This document shows positions 52,677-60,676 of a DNA stretch of 64,000 bases, in pieces. The stretch's first letter is position 1. Each line of letters opens with the position of its first letter. The stretch is taken from assembly GCF_039905635.1 (NCBI RefSeq), contig NZ_CP157000.1, positions 3,844,001-3,908,000 of the forward strand. The letters are read 5' to 3'. Under the pieces are notes generated by a model that saw nothing but the letters and a program-made list of their open reading frames with translations, did no database searches and was not told where the DNA came from. Made by a program: the position numbers and the translations under genes. The stretch comes from Microbacterium sp. ProA8 (GTDB taxonomy: Bacteria; Actinomycetota; Actinomycetes; Actinomycetales; Microbacteriaceae).

Positions 52677-53717
52677 ATGGGACCGACGATGCACGACGTC
52701 GCCCGGGTGGCGGGCGTCTCGATCAAGACGGTGTCGAACGTCATCAACGACTACCCCCATGTGCGGCCCGGCACGCGCGACCGCGTCAATGAGGCGATCG
52801 AGCAGCTCGACTACCGCCCGAACCTCTCCGCCCGCGGCCTCCGCTCCGGGCGGACGGGCGTCATCGGGCTGGCTGTCCCCTCGCTCCGCGAGAACTACTT
52901 CGCCGAGCTCGCCGACGAGGTGATCCGGGCGGCCGAGAAGCGCGGCCTGGGTGTCATGGTCGAGCAGACGAGCGGCGACCGCGACACCGAGCTCCGCGCC
53001 GTCACGGGCAACCGGCCGCGCTTCCTCGACGGCATGCTCTTCAGCCCCGTCAGCCTCGGCCAGGAAGACGCAGAGGCGCTCAGCGGCGACGGACCGCTCG
53101 TTCTGCTCGGAGAGCGGATCTTCGGCGGACCGACCGACCACGTCACCATGCACAACACCACGTCGTCGCAGGCCGCGGTGGAGCACCTCCTCGAGATCGG
53201 CCGTCGTCGGATCGCGCTGATCGGCGCAGACCTGGAGGGCGGCGACGAGGCGAGCTCCGCGAGCCTCCGCCTGAAGGGCTATCTGCGCGCCCTCGAACAG
53301 GCCGGCATCGAGCTCGACCCGGCTCTCGTCCGTCCGACGTCGATGCACCGATGGAACCGGGCAGGCGGCGCCGCCGCCACGCACCTCCTGGTGAAAGAGG
53401 GTGTGGAGTTCGATGCGGTGTTCGCCCTCAACGACACGCTCGGCCTCGGCGTGCTGCGCGCGCTCCGCGAAGAGGGTCTTCGCGTGCCCGACGACGTCGC
53501 CGTGATCGGCTTCGACAACATCGATGAGAGCAAGTACTCCGTCCCGTCGATGTCGACCGTCGACACCGGCCGCGCCGAGATCGCCGCGATCGCCGTCGAT
53601 CGGCTCATCGAGCGCATCAGCGAGAAGGGCGAGCGGCGCCCGCCCGAGACGATCAAGCCGGCGTTCCGCATCCTGCCGCGGGAGTCGACCGGATTCCCCG
53701 GCACCGAGGCTGACTAG
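52677..53717 (+). CDS. LacI-family transcriptional regulator, block 4
   Basis: A 346-residue repressor with helix-turn-helix TMHDVARVAGVSIKTVSNVI, hinge YRPNLSARGLRSGRT and effector domain (IGLAVPSLRENYFAELADE ... FALNDTLGLGVLRAL ... VAVIGFDNIDESKYS). The ATG at 52677 is preceded by GGCACCG with a weak ribosome site. It is divergent from the isomerase operon across an operator. Because the same operator core occurs before the esterases and the ABC operon, this protein or the LacI at 40859 probably controls the whole block. Confidence 0.93.
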   Translation: MGPTMHDVARVAGVSIKTVSNVINDYPHVRPGTRDRVNEAIEQLDYRPNLSARGLRSGRTGVIGLAVPSLRENYFAELADEVIRAAEKRGLGVMVEQTSGDRDTELRAVTGNRPRFLDGMLFSPVSLGQEDAEALSGDGPLVLLGERIFGGPTDHVTMHNTTSSQAAVEHLLEIGRRRIALIGADLEGGDEASSASLRLKGYLRALEQAGIELDPALVRPTSMHRWNRAGGAAATHLLVKEGVEFDAVFALNDTLGLGVLRALREEGLRVPDDVAVIGFDNIDESKYSVPSMSTVDTGRAEIAAIAVDRLIERISEKGERRPPETIKPAFRILPRESTGFPGTEAD

Positions 53718-53749
53718 CCCGCCTCACCACGGCGCCGGTCGAGCGATGA

Positions 53750-53774
53750 CGGATGCCGCGGCCTGCGGCATCCG
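53750..53774 (+). terminator. Hairpin after the LacI gene
   Basis: CGGATGCCGC (53750-53759) and GCGGCATCCG (53765-53774) form a perfect 10-bp stem with a five-base loop, 32 bases past the LacI stop. No T run. It resembles the hairpin at 35982-36010 and uses the abundant GGATGCCGC word of this genome. Confidence 0.55.
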
Positions 53775-53861
53775 CCGTCCCTCAGATCACCTGTCTGAAG
53801 GTGCGGTGCAGGTTTGCCGAGCGGTCGGCGATTCCGACAGAACTCGAGCCACGACCGAGGC

Positions 53862-54221
53862 CTACTGAAGACCGCGTTGACCCGCCCTCACTCCGAGCCA
53901 GTAGATCCCGGCCCCGGCGTAGCCGAGAACGGCGCTGGCAACTGAGAAGGCGTCCGCAGTCTCGGCATCGGCGCCGACGTACAGCCCGCAGCCCGCCAGC
54001 ACGGCGCCGAAGGCCGCCGAAAGCCCGGCCCAACCGATCCACGGTGCAGCGGCTTGGGGCACACCCCACCATGCATCGTCGGATTCACGAGTAACGGGAA
54101 GCCCAATGCCGATGTAAGGGTTGCGCCGCCAACGGCGCAGGCGGATCAGGACGTACTGAATGAGACACAGGACCGCGCCGAGGGCGAAGCCGACGCAGAA
54201 GACGATGAGTTGATCACTCAT
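53862..54221 (-). CDS. SdpI-like small membrane protein
   Basis: A 119-residue protein with three or four hydrophobic segments: LIVFCVGFALGAVLCLIQYV, WIGWAGLSAAFGAVLAGCGLY and FSVASAVLGYAGAGIYWLGV. Between the first two, RRNPYIGIGLPVTRESDDAWW resembles the NxYxGIRTPxTxxSDxxW segment of SdpI-family proteins. Likely a membrane protein of the SdpI/YhfL type, some of which give immunity to toxins or signal to a regulator. No toxin gene is adjacent. The 178 bases upstream (54222-54399) hold nothing recognisable. Confidence 0.7.
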   Translation of the reverse strand: MSDQLIVFCVGFALGAVLCLIQYVLIRLRRWRRNPYIGIGLPVTRESDDAWWGVPQAAAPWIGWAGLSAAFGAVLAGCGLYVGADAETADAFSVASAVLGYAGAGIYWLGVRAGQRGLQ

Positions 54222-54399
54222 CTGTGGAACGCGCCCATGTCACGGGTCCCTATCTCCCGGTCCACCCAAGCCAGGTTCACGCCCGATTCCAGTTCACGGA
54301 GCGAGACGAAACGACCATCGGCGGCGCGCAAGGACGCCGCCGGGGATTGCACGCTTGAGATCGCAGTTTCAGGGTGCGGTCGAGGTTTCCGAAGAGGTT

Positions 54400-54804
54400 T
54401 CAGCGGCGCGTGAGCGCGTCCAACAACCGCGCATTCGCGCTCTGCCAGTTCTGTGCATCGCTCTCGGCCCAGAGCTCGGCGAGCTCACCGTCCGCCGAGG
54501 CCGCGACGGAGACGGCGCGCTCGGCCGCTCTCACGAGGCGGCCAGAGGGCTTGCGGGCCCGGCGGACGAAGCTCTCGACGCTCTCGGTGTAGGCGTCCGA
54601 CTGGGTCGGACGACCGATCCCGTGCGCCACGACCTCTGCCGCTGCGATCGCGATCGAGGCGGTGTCCGCGTCAAGTGGTTCCCGACTCGCGAGCGCTTCG
54701 CGGAGTGCATCCTTGACGACGTTCCACCGCTTCTGCTCATCGAGTTCCCATGCGAAATCTGCCGCGACGTCGTTGCCGAACGGCTCCCCACTCCACGTGC
54801 CCAT
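54400..54804 (-). CDS. DUF4259-family protein
   Basis: A 134-residue cytosolic protein beginning MGTWSGEPFGNDVAADFAWE, the conserved start of DUF4259 proteins. The rest is helical (ALREALASREPLDADTASIA, AAEVVAHGIGRPT). Function unknown. The ATG at 54804 has no clear ribosome site. Single gene with the same orientation as its neighbours. Confidence 0.82.
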   Translation of the reverse strand: MGTWSGEPFGNDVAADFAWELDEQKRWNVVKDALREALASREPLDADTASIAIAAAEVVAHGIGRPTQSDAYTESVESFVRRARKPSGRLVRAAERAVSVAASADGELAELWAESDAQNWQSANARLLDALTRR

Positions 54805-54859
54805 GGCGGGATACTAGCGATCAGCAGCAGCCCCGAAGGCCTCGGTGAGGTAACAGTTC

Positions 54860-57800
54860 TCAGATCACGGCCTCGAAGGTGCGGTCCGGATTGCCGAAGC
54901 GATGCGCCGTGATGGTCACGGACTGCTCGCGCAGGAACGGGAGCAGCTCGAGGCGCCCGGCCGTCGTCACCTCGTTGTCGTAGACGGCGAGGTCGGGGTC
55001 TCCGCCCACGGCCCGGGCCACCGTCGTGTGCAGGGCGGCGACGGAGTCCGCCGGTCCGATCAGGCGCACCCGCGAGGGCCGGGGTGCCGGGCCGGCGTCG
55101 GCGACGGCGGCCAGCACATCCTCGTCGGCGGTCAGCCGCTGCAGCCACTGATCGTCGGTCTCGACGTAGACGGCGACGTCCTCGTCCGCCAGCACGCGGC
55201 GCACAGCAGCGGGCAGCCCGACGGGGGCGCTCAGCGTGAGCGCCGATCCGGCGCGCAGACCCGCGACCACCACCCGCAGCACGGCCTGCCACGAGGCGTC
55301 CGCCGTCGCCCGCAGCGCTACCGCCGGGATCGGGCGGTACCGGAACAGGTTGCGCTCGACGCCGAGGCCCGAGACATCCTTCACCTGGCCGAACTCGCGG
55401 TCCCACGCGATCGCGTCCGAGAGGGCGCCACGGCGCAGCCACTCGAACGCCTCATAGTCCAGTGACGGCTGGGCCGCCTCGATCAGCGTGGCGATCCGGC
55501 TGTCGAGTCCGCGCAGGTGCAGCGTCGCCGACGCCGGCGCGCCGGAGGTGGGCCGCCAGCGGCCGAGTCCGACGAGGTAGTTCGGCCCGCCGGCCTTCGC
55601 GCCGGCTCCGACCGACGAGCGCTTCCAGCCGCCGAACGGCTGGCGCTGCACGATCGCACCGGTGATGCCGCGGTTGACGTAGAGGTTGCCGGCCTCGACG
55701 CGATCGAGCCAGAGCGCGAGGTCGTCGGGATGCTGCGTGTAGAGGCCGGCCGTGAGTCCGTACGAGACGGCGTTCTGCAGCTCGATCGCCTGCGCGAGCG
55801 ACGAGGCGTGCATGATCCCGAGCACGGGCCCGAAGAACTCCTCCCGGTGGAAGCGCGACCCCGGCTGCACGCCGGTGCGGATGCCGGGGGTCCAGAGCCT
55901 TCCGGCGTACTCCGGCGGACCGTCCACGCGTCGCGGCTCGACGAGCCAGGACTCCCCCTCGTCCAGCGTCGTGAGGGCCCACTGGAGCTTCCCGCGCGGC
56001 ACCTCGACGACGGGCCCGACCTCGCTGAGCGGGTCGGACGGCGCGCCGACGCGGAGCGAGGTTGCGGCATCCACCAGCTGACGCGCGAAGCGCTGCGAGT
56101 GGCCGACGGGTCCCACGAGGATCGCGAGCGACGCCGCCGAGCACTTCTGTCCGGCATGGCCGAACGCGCTCTTGATGAGATCGGATGCCGCGAGGTCGAG
56201 GTCGGCGGTCGGCGTGATGATCATGGCGTTCTTGCCGCTGGTCTCGGCCAGGAGCGGCAGGTCGGGCCGCCACGAGCGGAACAGCGCCGCCGTCTCGAAC
56301 GCACCCGTGAGGATCACGCGGTCGACGTCGGGATGCGACAGGAGCGTCTGCCCCAGACCGCCCTCGTCGATGTCGACCAGGGCGAGGACGTCCCGCGGGA
56401 CGCCGGCCGCCCACAGCGCCTCGGCCACGACGGCCGCGCAGCGCCGCGCCTGCGGCGCCGGCTTGAACACGACGCCCGAGCCGGCGGCGAGCGCGGCGAG
56501 GACGCCGCCCGCGGGGATCGCGATCGGGAAGTTCCACGGCGGGGTCACGACGGTCAGCCGCGCCGGTTCGAAGACCGCACCGCTCACGCGGTCGAGCTCG
56601 CGGGCCGTGGCGGCGTAGTAGTTGGCGAAGTCGACGGCCTCGCTCACCTCGACGTCCGCCTCGGCGAAGACCTTGCCGGTCTCGGAGGCCGCGACCTCGA
56701 TGAGCTCGCCGCGGCGGGCCTCGAGCGCCTTCGCTGCGGCGGTGAGCACACCCGCGCGATCGGCGGCGGGCAGGGCGCCCCACGCGGGTGCGGCGGATCG
56801 CACGCCCGCCACGATCGCCCGCAGCGCGGGCTCGTCGGTGACGCGCGCGGCCGCGATGGTCGCGTCGCCGGCGCGCGAGGTCTCGATGCGCGACAGGATG
56901 TCGCGGGCCCATGTGCGGTTGGCCGGCAGCGCCGGATCGCTGTCGGCGGTGTTGCGGAACCCCGGGGCGCCGGCGGCCCGCATCCCACCCTCGCGGGGCG
57001 CGAAGACCGCGGTCTCGACGAACGCCTCGGCGCCGAAGACCTGCTCGGGGACGGCCCGTTCGAGAGGAGCGGTGTCGCCGGGCACGGCCGATCGGGCGAT
57101 TCCGATCACGGCCTGCGTGAGACCGGCCTCGTCGGAGGCGGCCGCGGCGCGGCGCAGGCGCGCCTGCGCGCGAGGCGACTCTGCGCGGTCCGTGGAGCCC
57201 GTTCCGCCGGCCTCGGCGAGCGCGGCCGCCTCTGCGCGGCGGTCCTGCGAGCGGTGAGGGCCGGACCTGAGCCCGGGGTCGTCGGCGCGGGCGAGCGAGG
57301 CCAGGAAGCGGTCGCGCTCCCGTGCGAACATCGCGGGGTCGTCGGCGAGATCGAAGGCGGCGGAGAGGAAGTTGTCGCTCGAGGCGTTCTCCTCCAGCCG
57401 CCGCACGAGATAGCTGATCGCCACGTCGAACTCGTCGGGGCGCACGACCGGCATGTACAGCAGCACATGGCCGACCTCGCTGGCCACCGCCTGCACCTGC
57501 CCCTGCGCCATGCCGAGCAGCATCTCGAACTCGACATCGGGCGACGCGCCGGCGGCGCCCGATATCGCCTGTGCTGAGCCCGTCGAAGCATCGGGAGTGG
57601 TCGCCGATCCTGTCGAAGTGCCCTTCGACGGGCTCAGGGACCGGGATTGAAGGCTCATCCCGCGGGATCGGGCGAGCAGCCAGGCGTACGCGATGTCGAA
57701 GAGATTGTGGCCGGCGACGCCGATCCGCACGGCGGCGGTGTGCTCCGGGCGCAGCGCGTAGCGCAGGCACCGGATGTAGTTGGCGTCGGAGTCGACCTTC

Positions 57801-58723
57801 TGGTCGTAGGTGGCCAGACTCCAGTCGTGCATGACGGCTTCCACCCGCTCCATGGCGAGGTTGGCGCCCTTCACCAGCCGCACCTTGATGCGCGCGCCGC
57901 CGGCCGCGACCCGCTGCCGGGCCCACGCGGTGAGCAGCTCGAGCGCCGGAAGGGCGTCGGGAAGGTACGCCTGCAGCACGATGCCGGCCTCGAGCAGCCG
58001 CAGCCGAGGGTCTTCGAGCAGCCGCGTGAACACCGCGATCGTGAGATCGAGGTCGCGGTACTCCTCCATGTCGAGGTTGATGAAGGTGCCGTCGGTGGCC
58101 GCGGTGAGATACAGCGGCCGCAGCCGCTCGACGACCTTCTCGACGACCTCGTCGAACGCCCACATCGAGATGTGGCTCACGATCGCCGAGACCTTGACAG
58201 AGACGTAGTCCACATCGGGCCGGCGGATGAGCTCGTGGATGCCCTCCAGTCGGCGCAGGGCCTCCTGCTCGCCGAGCACCGCCTCACCCAGCAGGTTGAG
58301 GTTCAGCCGCGCGCCGCTCTCGCGCAGCGCCGCGATCGCCGGCCCGAGCTTGTCGGGCCGCGCGTCGACGACGAGATGGCCGACCATGCCGCGCAGCACG
58401 CGTCGTGCGATCGGCACCACCGGCGACGGCAGCACGGGGGCGACGGCGCCGCCCACGCGGACCGCGCTGCGCAGGTGCCACGGCAGAAAGCCCGGCACGA
58501 GGGGGGCCACACGCTGCAGATGGGATGCCGCGGCCGACAGGCTCTCGGGCCGCATCACGCCGTCGACGAAGCCGATGGTGAAGGGCAGGCCGTTGGGATC
58601 TTTGAGCACACCGGCGAGGCGTTCGGCTGCGGGATCGACCTGGGCCTCGGCGCTCTCGGCGACCCATCGCTGCGCGAGCGACACCGCCTCGGCGGCCAGG
58701 CGCCCCTCGGGTCCCTCTTCCAT
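54860..58723 (-). CDS. putA: Bifunctional proline dehydrogenase / P5C dehydrogenase (PutA type)
   Basis: A 1287-residue enzyme oxidising proline to glutamate. The N-terminal PRODH FAD barrel has VSVKVSAIVSHISMWAFDE, FINLDMEEYRDLDLT and RIKVRLVKGANLAMERVE. The C-terminal aldehyde dehydrogenase has TPPWNFPIAIPAGG, LAETSGKNAMIITP, the catalytic Cys in GHAGQKCSA and EEFFGPVLG, followed by a C-terminal extension of about 200 residues. No DNA-binding domain. The ATG at 58723 follows GGAG; an upstream ATG at 58852 lacks a ribosome site and nearly meets the divergent gene. Residues about 360-385 are encoded by dispersed-repeat DNA. Regulated probably by the divergent LysR. Confidence 0.92.
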   Translation of the reverse strand: MEEGPEGRLAAEAVSLAQRWVAESAEAQVDPAAERLAGVLKDPNGLPFTIGFVDGVMRPESLSAAASHLQRVAPLVPGFLPWHLRSAVRVGGAVAPVLPSPVVPIARRVLRGMVGHLVVDARPDKLGPAIAALRESGARLNLNLLGEAVLGEQEALRRLEGIHELIRRPDVDYVSVKVSAIVSHISMWAFDEVVEKVVERLRPLYLTAATDGTFINLDMEEYRDLDLTIAVFTRLLEDPRLRLLEAGIVLQAYLPDALPALELLTAWARQRVAAGGARIKVRLVKGANLAMERVEAVMHDWSLATYDQKVDSDANYIRCLRYALRPEHTAAVRIGVAGHNLFDIAYAWLLARSRGMSLQSRSLSPSKGTSTGSATTPDASTGSAQAISGAAGASPDVEFEMLLGMAQGQVQAVASEVGHVLLYMPVVRPDEFDVAISYLVRRLEENASSDNFLSAAFDLADDPAMFARERDRFLASLARADDPGLRSGPHRSQDRRAEAAALAEAGGTGSTDRAESPRAQARLRRAAAASDEAGLTQAVIGIARSAVPGDTAPLERAVPEQVFGAEAFVETAVFAPREGGMRAAGAPGFRNTADSDPALPANRTWARDILSRIETSRAGDATIAAARVTDEPALRAIVAGVRSAAPAWGALPAADRAGVLTAAAKALEARRGELIEVAASETGKVFAEADVEVSEAVDFANYYAATARELDRVSGAVFEPARLTVVTPPWNFPIAIPAGGVLAALAAGSGVVFKPAPQARRCAAVVAEALWAAGVPRDVLALVDIDEGGLGQTLLSHPDVDRVILTGAFETAALFRSWRPDLPLLAETSGKNAMIITPTADLDLAASDLIKSAFGHAGQKCSAASLAILVGPVGHSQRFARQLVDAATSLRVGAPSDPLSEVGPVVEVPRGKLQWALTTLDEGESWLVEPRRVDGPPEYAGRLWTPGIRTGVQPGSRFHREEFFGPVLGIMHASSLAQAIELQNAVSYGLTAGLYTQHPDDLALWLDRVEAGNLYVNRGITGAIVQRQPFGGWKRSSVGAGAKAGGPNYLVGLGRWRPTSGAPASATLHLRGLDSRIATLIEAAQPSLDYEAFEWLRRGALSDAIAWDREFGQVKDVSGLGVERNLFRYRPIPAVALRATADASWQAVLRVVVAGLRAGSALTLSAPVGLPAAVRRVLADEDVAVYVETDDQWLQRLTADEDVLAAVADAGPAPRPSRVRLIGPADSVAALHTTVARAVGGDPDLAVYDNEVTTAGRLELLPFLREQSVTITAHRFGNPDRTFEAVI
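57571..57645. repeat. Dispersed repeat inserted in frame within putA
   Basis: TGAGCCCGTCGAA (57575-57587) and TTCGACGGGCTCA (57624-57636) are exact inverted copies flanking a third partial unit (CCTGTCGAAG at 57609-57618). They belong to the family found at 27229 and 34031. The element is translated as SLSPSKGTSTGSATTPD and ASTGSAQ, splitting a normally short PRODH loop between RSRGM and VEFEMLLGMA. Confidence 0.8.
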
Positions 58724-58902
58724 TCGCACTCCAGATGTGACGTCGTTCGAATCCCTGAGACCAGCCTGCACCCCGATGTGCCCAGCCGGCGCGTCCGTGG
58801 GCACTCTGCCGTCGACTTGCTGCATGAGGTCCAGGCTGAGGCATCCGTTCATTCGTGAATAGCGATCATCTACGATCTGTATTGTTCGGATTCATCGATG
58901 GG

Positions 58903-59814
58903 ATGCTGTTGTTCGAGCTGCGACGGTTGCGACTGCTCCACGAACTCGCGCTGCGAGGCACGCTGGCCGCGGTGGCGGAGGCGCTCGCCTACAGCCCGTC
59001 GACGATCTCGCAGCAGCTGGCGCAGCTCGAGAAAGAGGCCGGCGTGGTGCTGCTCGCGCCGGACGGCCGCAGGGTGCGGCTCACCGAGCACGGCCGCATC
59101 CTCGCCGCGCACGCCGCCCGCGCGCTCGACCTCGACGAGCGGGCGCGCGGCGAGCTCGAGTCCCTGCACCCGGGCCTGGCACCGGTGCGCGTCGCCGTCA
59201 TGCAGACCGCCGCCCTCGCGATCGTTCCCGCGGCGCTGGCGCTCCTGGCCGAGCGCGCTCCGCACCTGCGTGTCGAACTCGTCGAGATGCCGCCCGAGCG
59301 CGGGCTCTTCGAGCTCACCGCTCGCGGAGTGGATCTCGTCATCGCCGAGCAGTACCCCGGACACACGCGCGCTCACACCGAGGGTCTCGACCGCGAGACG
59401 CTCGGAACCGATCCGATCCACCTTGCCGTGGCATCCGCCGACCCGGCCCGTTCCCTCGACGACCTGCGCGACCGGCCGTGGGTGATGGAGCCCGCCGGCA
59501 CCGCCGCGCGGCTCTGGGCGGTGCAGCAGTGCCGCGCCGCCGGGTTCGAACCCGACGTGCGCTACGAACTCGCCGATCTCTCGGCCCATGCGCGGCTGGT
59601 CGCCGCCGGGCAGGCGGTCGCGGTGCTGCCCGACCTGCTGTGGGAGGGAGCGGCGGCGCCAGTGACCCTGCTCGATCTGCCCGACCTTCCCACGCGCGAG
59701 ATCTTCAGCGCGCAGCGCACGGCATCGCAGGCTCGGGCCGGCATCCTCGAAGTGCGCCGCGCGCTGCGCGACGCGTTTCCTGGCCGGGCGGATGCCGGAG
59801 CCCCCGGCCGCTAG
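58903..59814 (+). CDS. LysR-family transcriptional regulator
   Basis: A 303-residue regulator. The winged helix-turn-helix near residues 4-60 reads LRRLRLLHELALRGTLAAVAEALAYSP then STISQQLAQLEKEAGVVLL, followed by a LysR substrate domain (VRVAVMQTAALAIVPAALA). The ATG at 58903 gives the usual LysR N-terminus; the longer in-frame ATG at 58855 almost abuts the putA side and is less likely. It is divergent from putA, the classical arrangement for a LysR activator of the neighbour, with proline or a related metabolite as the possible effector (inference). Confidence 0.92.
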   Translation: MLLFELRRLRLLHELALRGTLAAVAEALAYSPSTISQQLAQLEKEAGVVLLAPDGRRVRLTEHGRILAAHAARALDLDERARGELESLHPGLAPVRVAVMQTAALAIVPAALALLAERAPHLRVELVEMPPERGLFELTARGVDLVIAEQYPGHTRAHTEGLDRETLGTDPIHLAVASADPARSLDDLRDRPWVMEPAGTAARLWAVQQCRAAGFEPDVRYELADLSAHARLVAAGQAVAVLPDLLWEGAAAPVTLLDLPDLPTREIFSAQRTASQARAGILEVRRALRDAFPGRADAGAPGR

Positions 59815-59831
59815 GCGGTCGAGGGCTCCGG
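59795..59831. terminator. Hairpin at LysR 3' end
   Basis: CCGGAGCCC (59795-59803) and GGGCTCCGG (59823-59831) pair perfectly across the LysR stop codon region in the 36-base convergent gap. No T run. Confidence 0.4.
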
Positions 59832-59850
59832 CGGCCGTACCGGTCGCCGG

Positions 59851-60456
59851 TCAGGTGCGATCGGTGCGGGTCTGCGGCGCCGGCGGCCGGGTGATGGGGT
59901 CGCCGGAAGCCGTGGTGCGGTCGTCGACGGTGTTCGCGTCACGCACAGCATTGCGGTCGTCGACGGTGTTCGCATCGCGGACGGTCCGCGCGTCGTCGAC
60001 CGTGTTCGCACTGCGAGTGGTCGCGTTTCCGTCTGCATCGACGGCGGTGGCGGAGTTCGACCGGCCGTCGTCGCCCACATAGGGATCGACGTCGTCGGCC
60101 TTGCGCAAGGTCTCCGCCTGTCGCTGTCGCAGCTTGTCTGCCTCGCCGCTGTGCTCATCGATCGTGCCGGCGCGGCGCTCGGCGTCGATGGACGCCTCGG
60201 CGGCGCGGGCCTTCGCCGCTTCGGCCGCAGCCGAAGCGGCAGCCGCGTCCGCTCGCGCACGGGCGGCCTCGGCCTCGTGCTCACGTGCCTTCAGGTCAGT
60301 CTCCCGCGCGTCGGCCCGCAGCTTCTCTGCGCGATTGTGCTGCTGCTCCTGGCGCCGGGCGCGACGCCCGCGCGCCGTCACCAGCAGCGCGACGACGACG
60401 ATCACGAGCACGATCGCGATGCCGACGATGATCCAGATCAGGGTGGTCGTGTCCAC
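59851..60456 (-). CDS. Membrane-anchored coiled-coil protein with a repetitive acidic tail
   Basis: A 201-residue protein with one N-terminal transmembrane helix (LIWIIVGIAIVLVIVVVALL), then an Ala/Glu/Arg-rich helix likely to be coiled coil (about residues 35-120), then a low-complexity Asp/Thr tail with ANTVDD three times at a spacing of about 16 residues. The GTG at 60456 follows a GGGGAG site; the longer ORF upstream is not needed. Resembles actinobacterial proteins of unknown function. The DNA of the tail is itself a short tandem repeat. Confidence 0.8.
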   Translation of the reverse strand: MDTTTLIWIIVGIAIVLVIVVVALLVTARGRRARRQEQQHNRAEKLRADARETDLKAREHEAEAARARADAAAASAAAEAAKARAAEASIDAERRAGTIDEHSGEADKLRQRQAETLRKADDVDPYVGDDGRSNSATAVDADGNATTRSANTVDDARTVRDANTVDDRNAVRDANTVDDRTTASGDPITRPPAPQTRTDRT

Positions 60457-60676
60457 GGCCCACTCCCCCTCCCGCGCCGACGTTCGCCGACGCCCTCGAT
60501 CGTCCAGGCAACCGCACCTGTCCCGCCCCGGCAAACGGCTTGCGCGGTGGTGCGCAGTGCGCTAGCCGCGTGGGCGCGCCTGAGGGGCTTCGATACCCGG
60601 AGCACCCGGCGCATAGGATGGGTTGCCTCGCCAGCGCAGTTCCCCCCGTCCCCCCGAATGCACCGAAGGTCATGCG

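Noticed and set aside
54222..54399. Possible gene or RNA in the gap between the SdpI-like and DUF4259 genes
   Set aside because: No ribosome site with a sustained frame, and no stable hairpin or conserved motif that I could see.
55452..58163. 903-codon open frame on the minus strand overlapping putA
   Set aside because: Another frame of the same strand as putA. The translation is Arg/Pro-rich without any motif, while the putA frame is fully conserved.
58740..58760. GTTCGAATCC resembling a tRNA T-arm
   Set aside because: No acceptor, D or anticodon stems can be folded around it. It lies in the leader between putA and the LysR gene.
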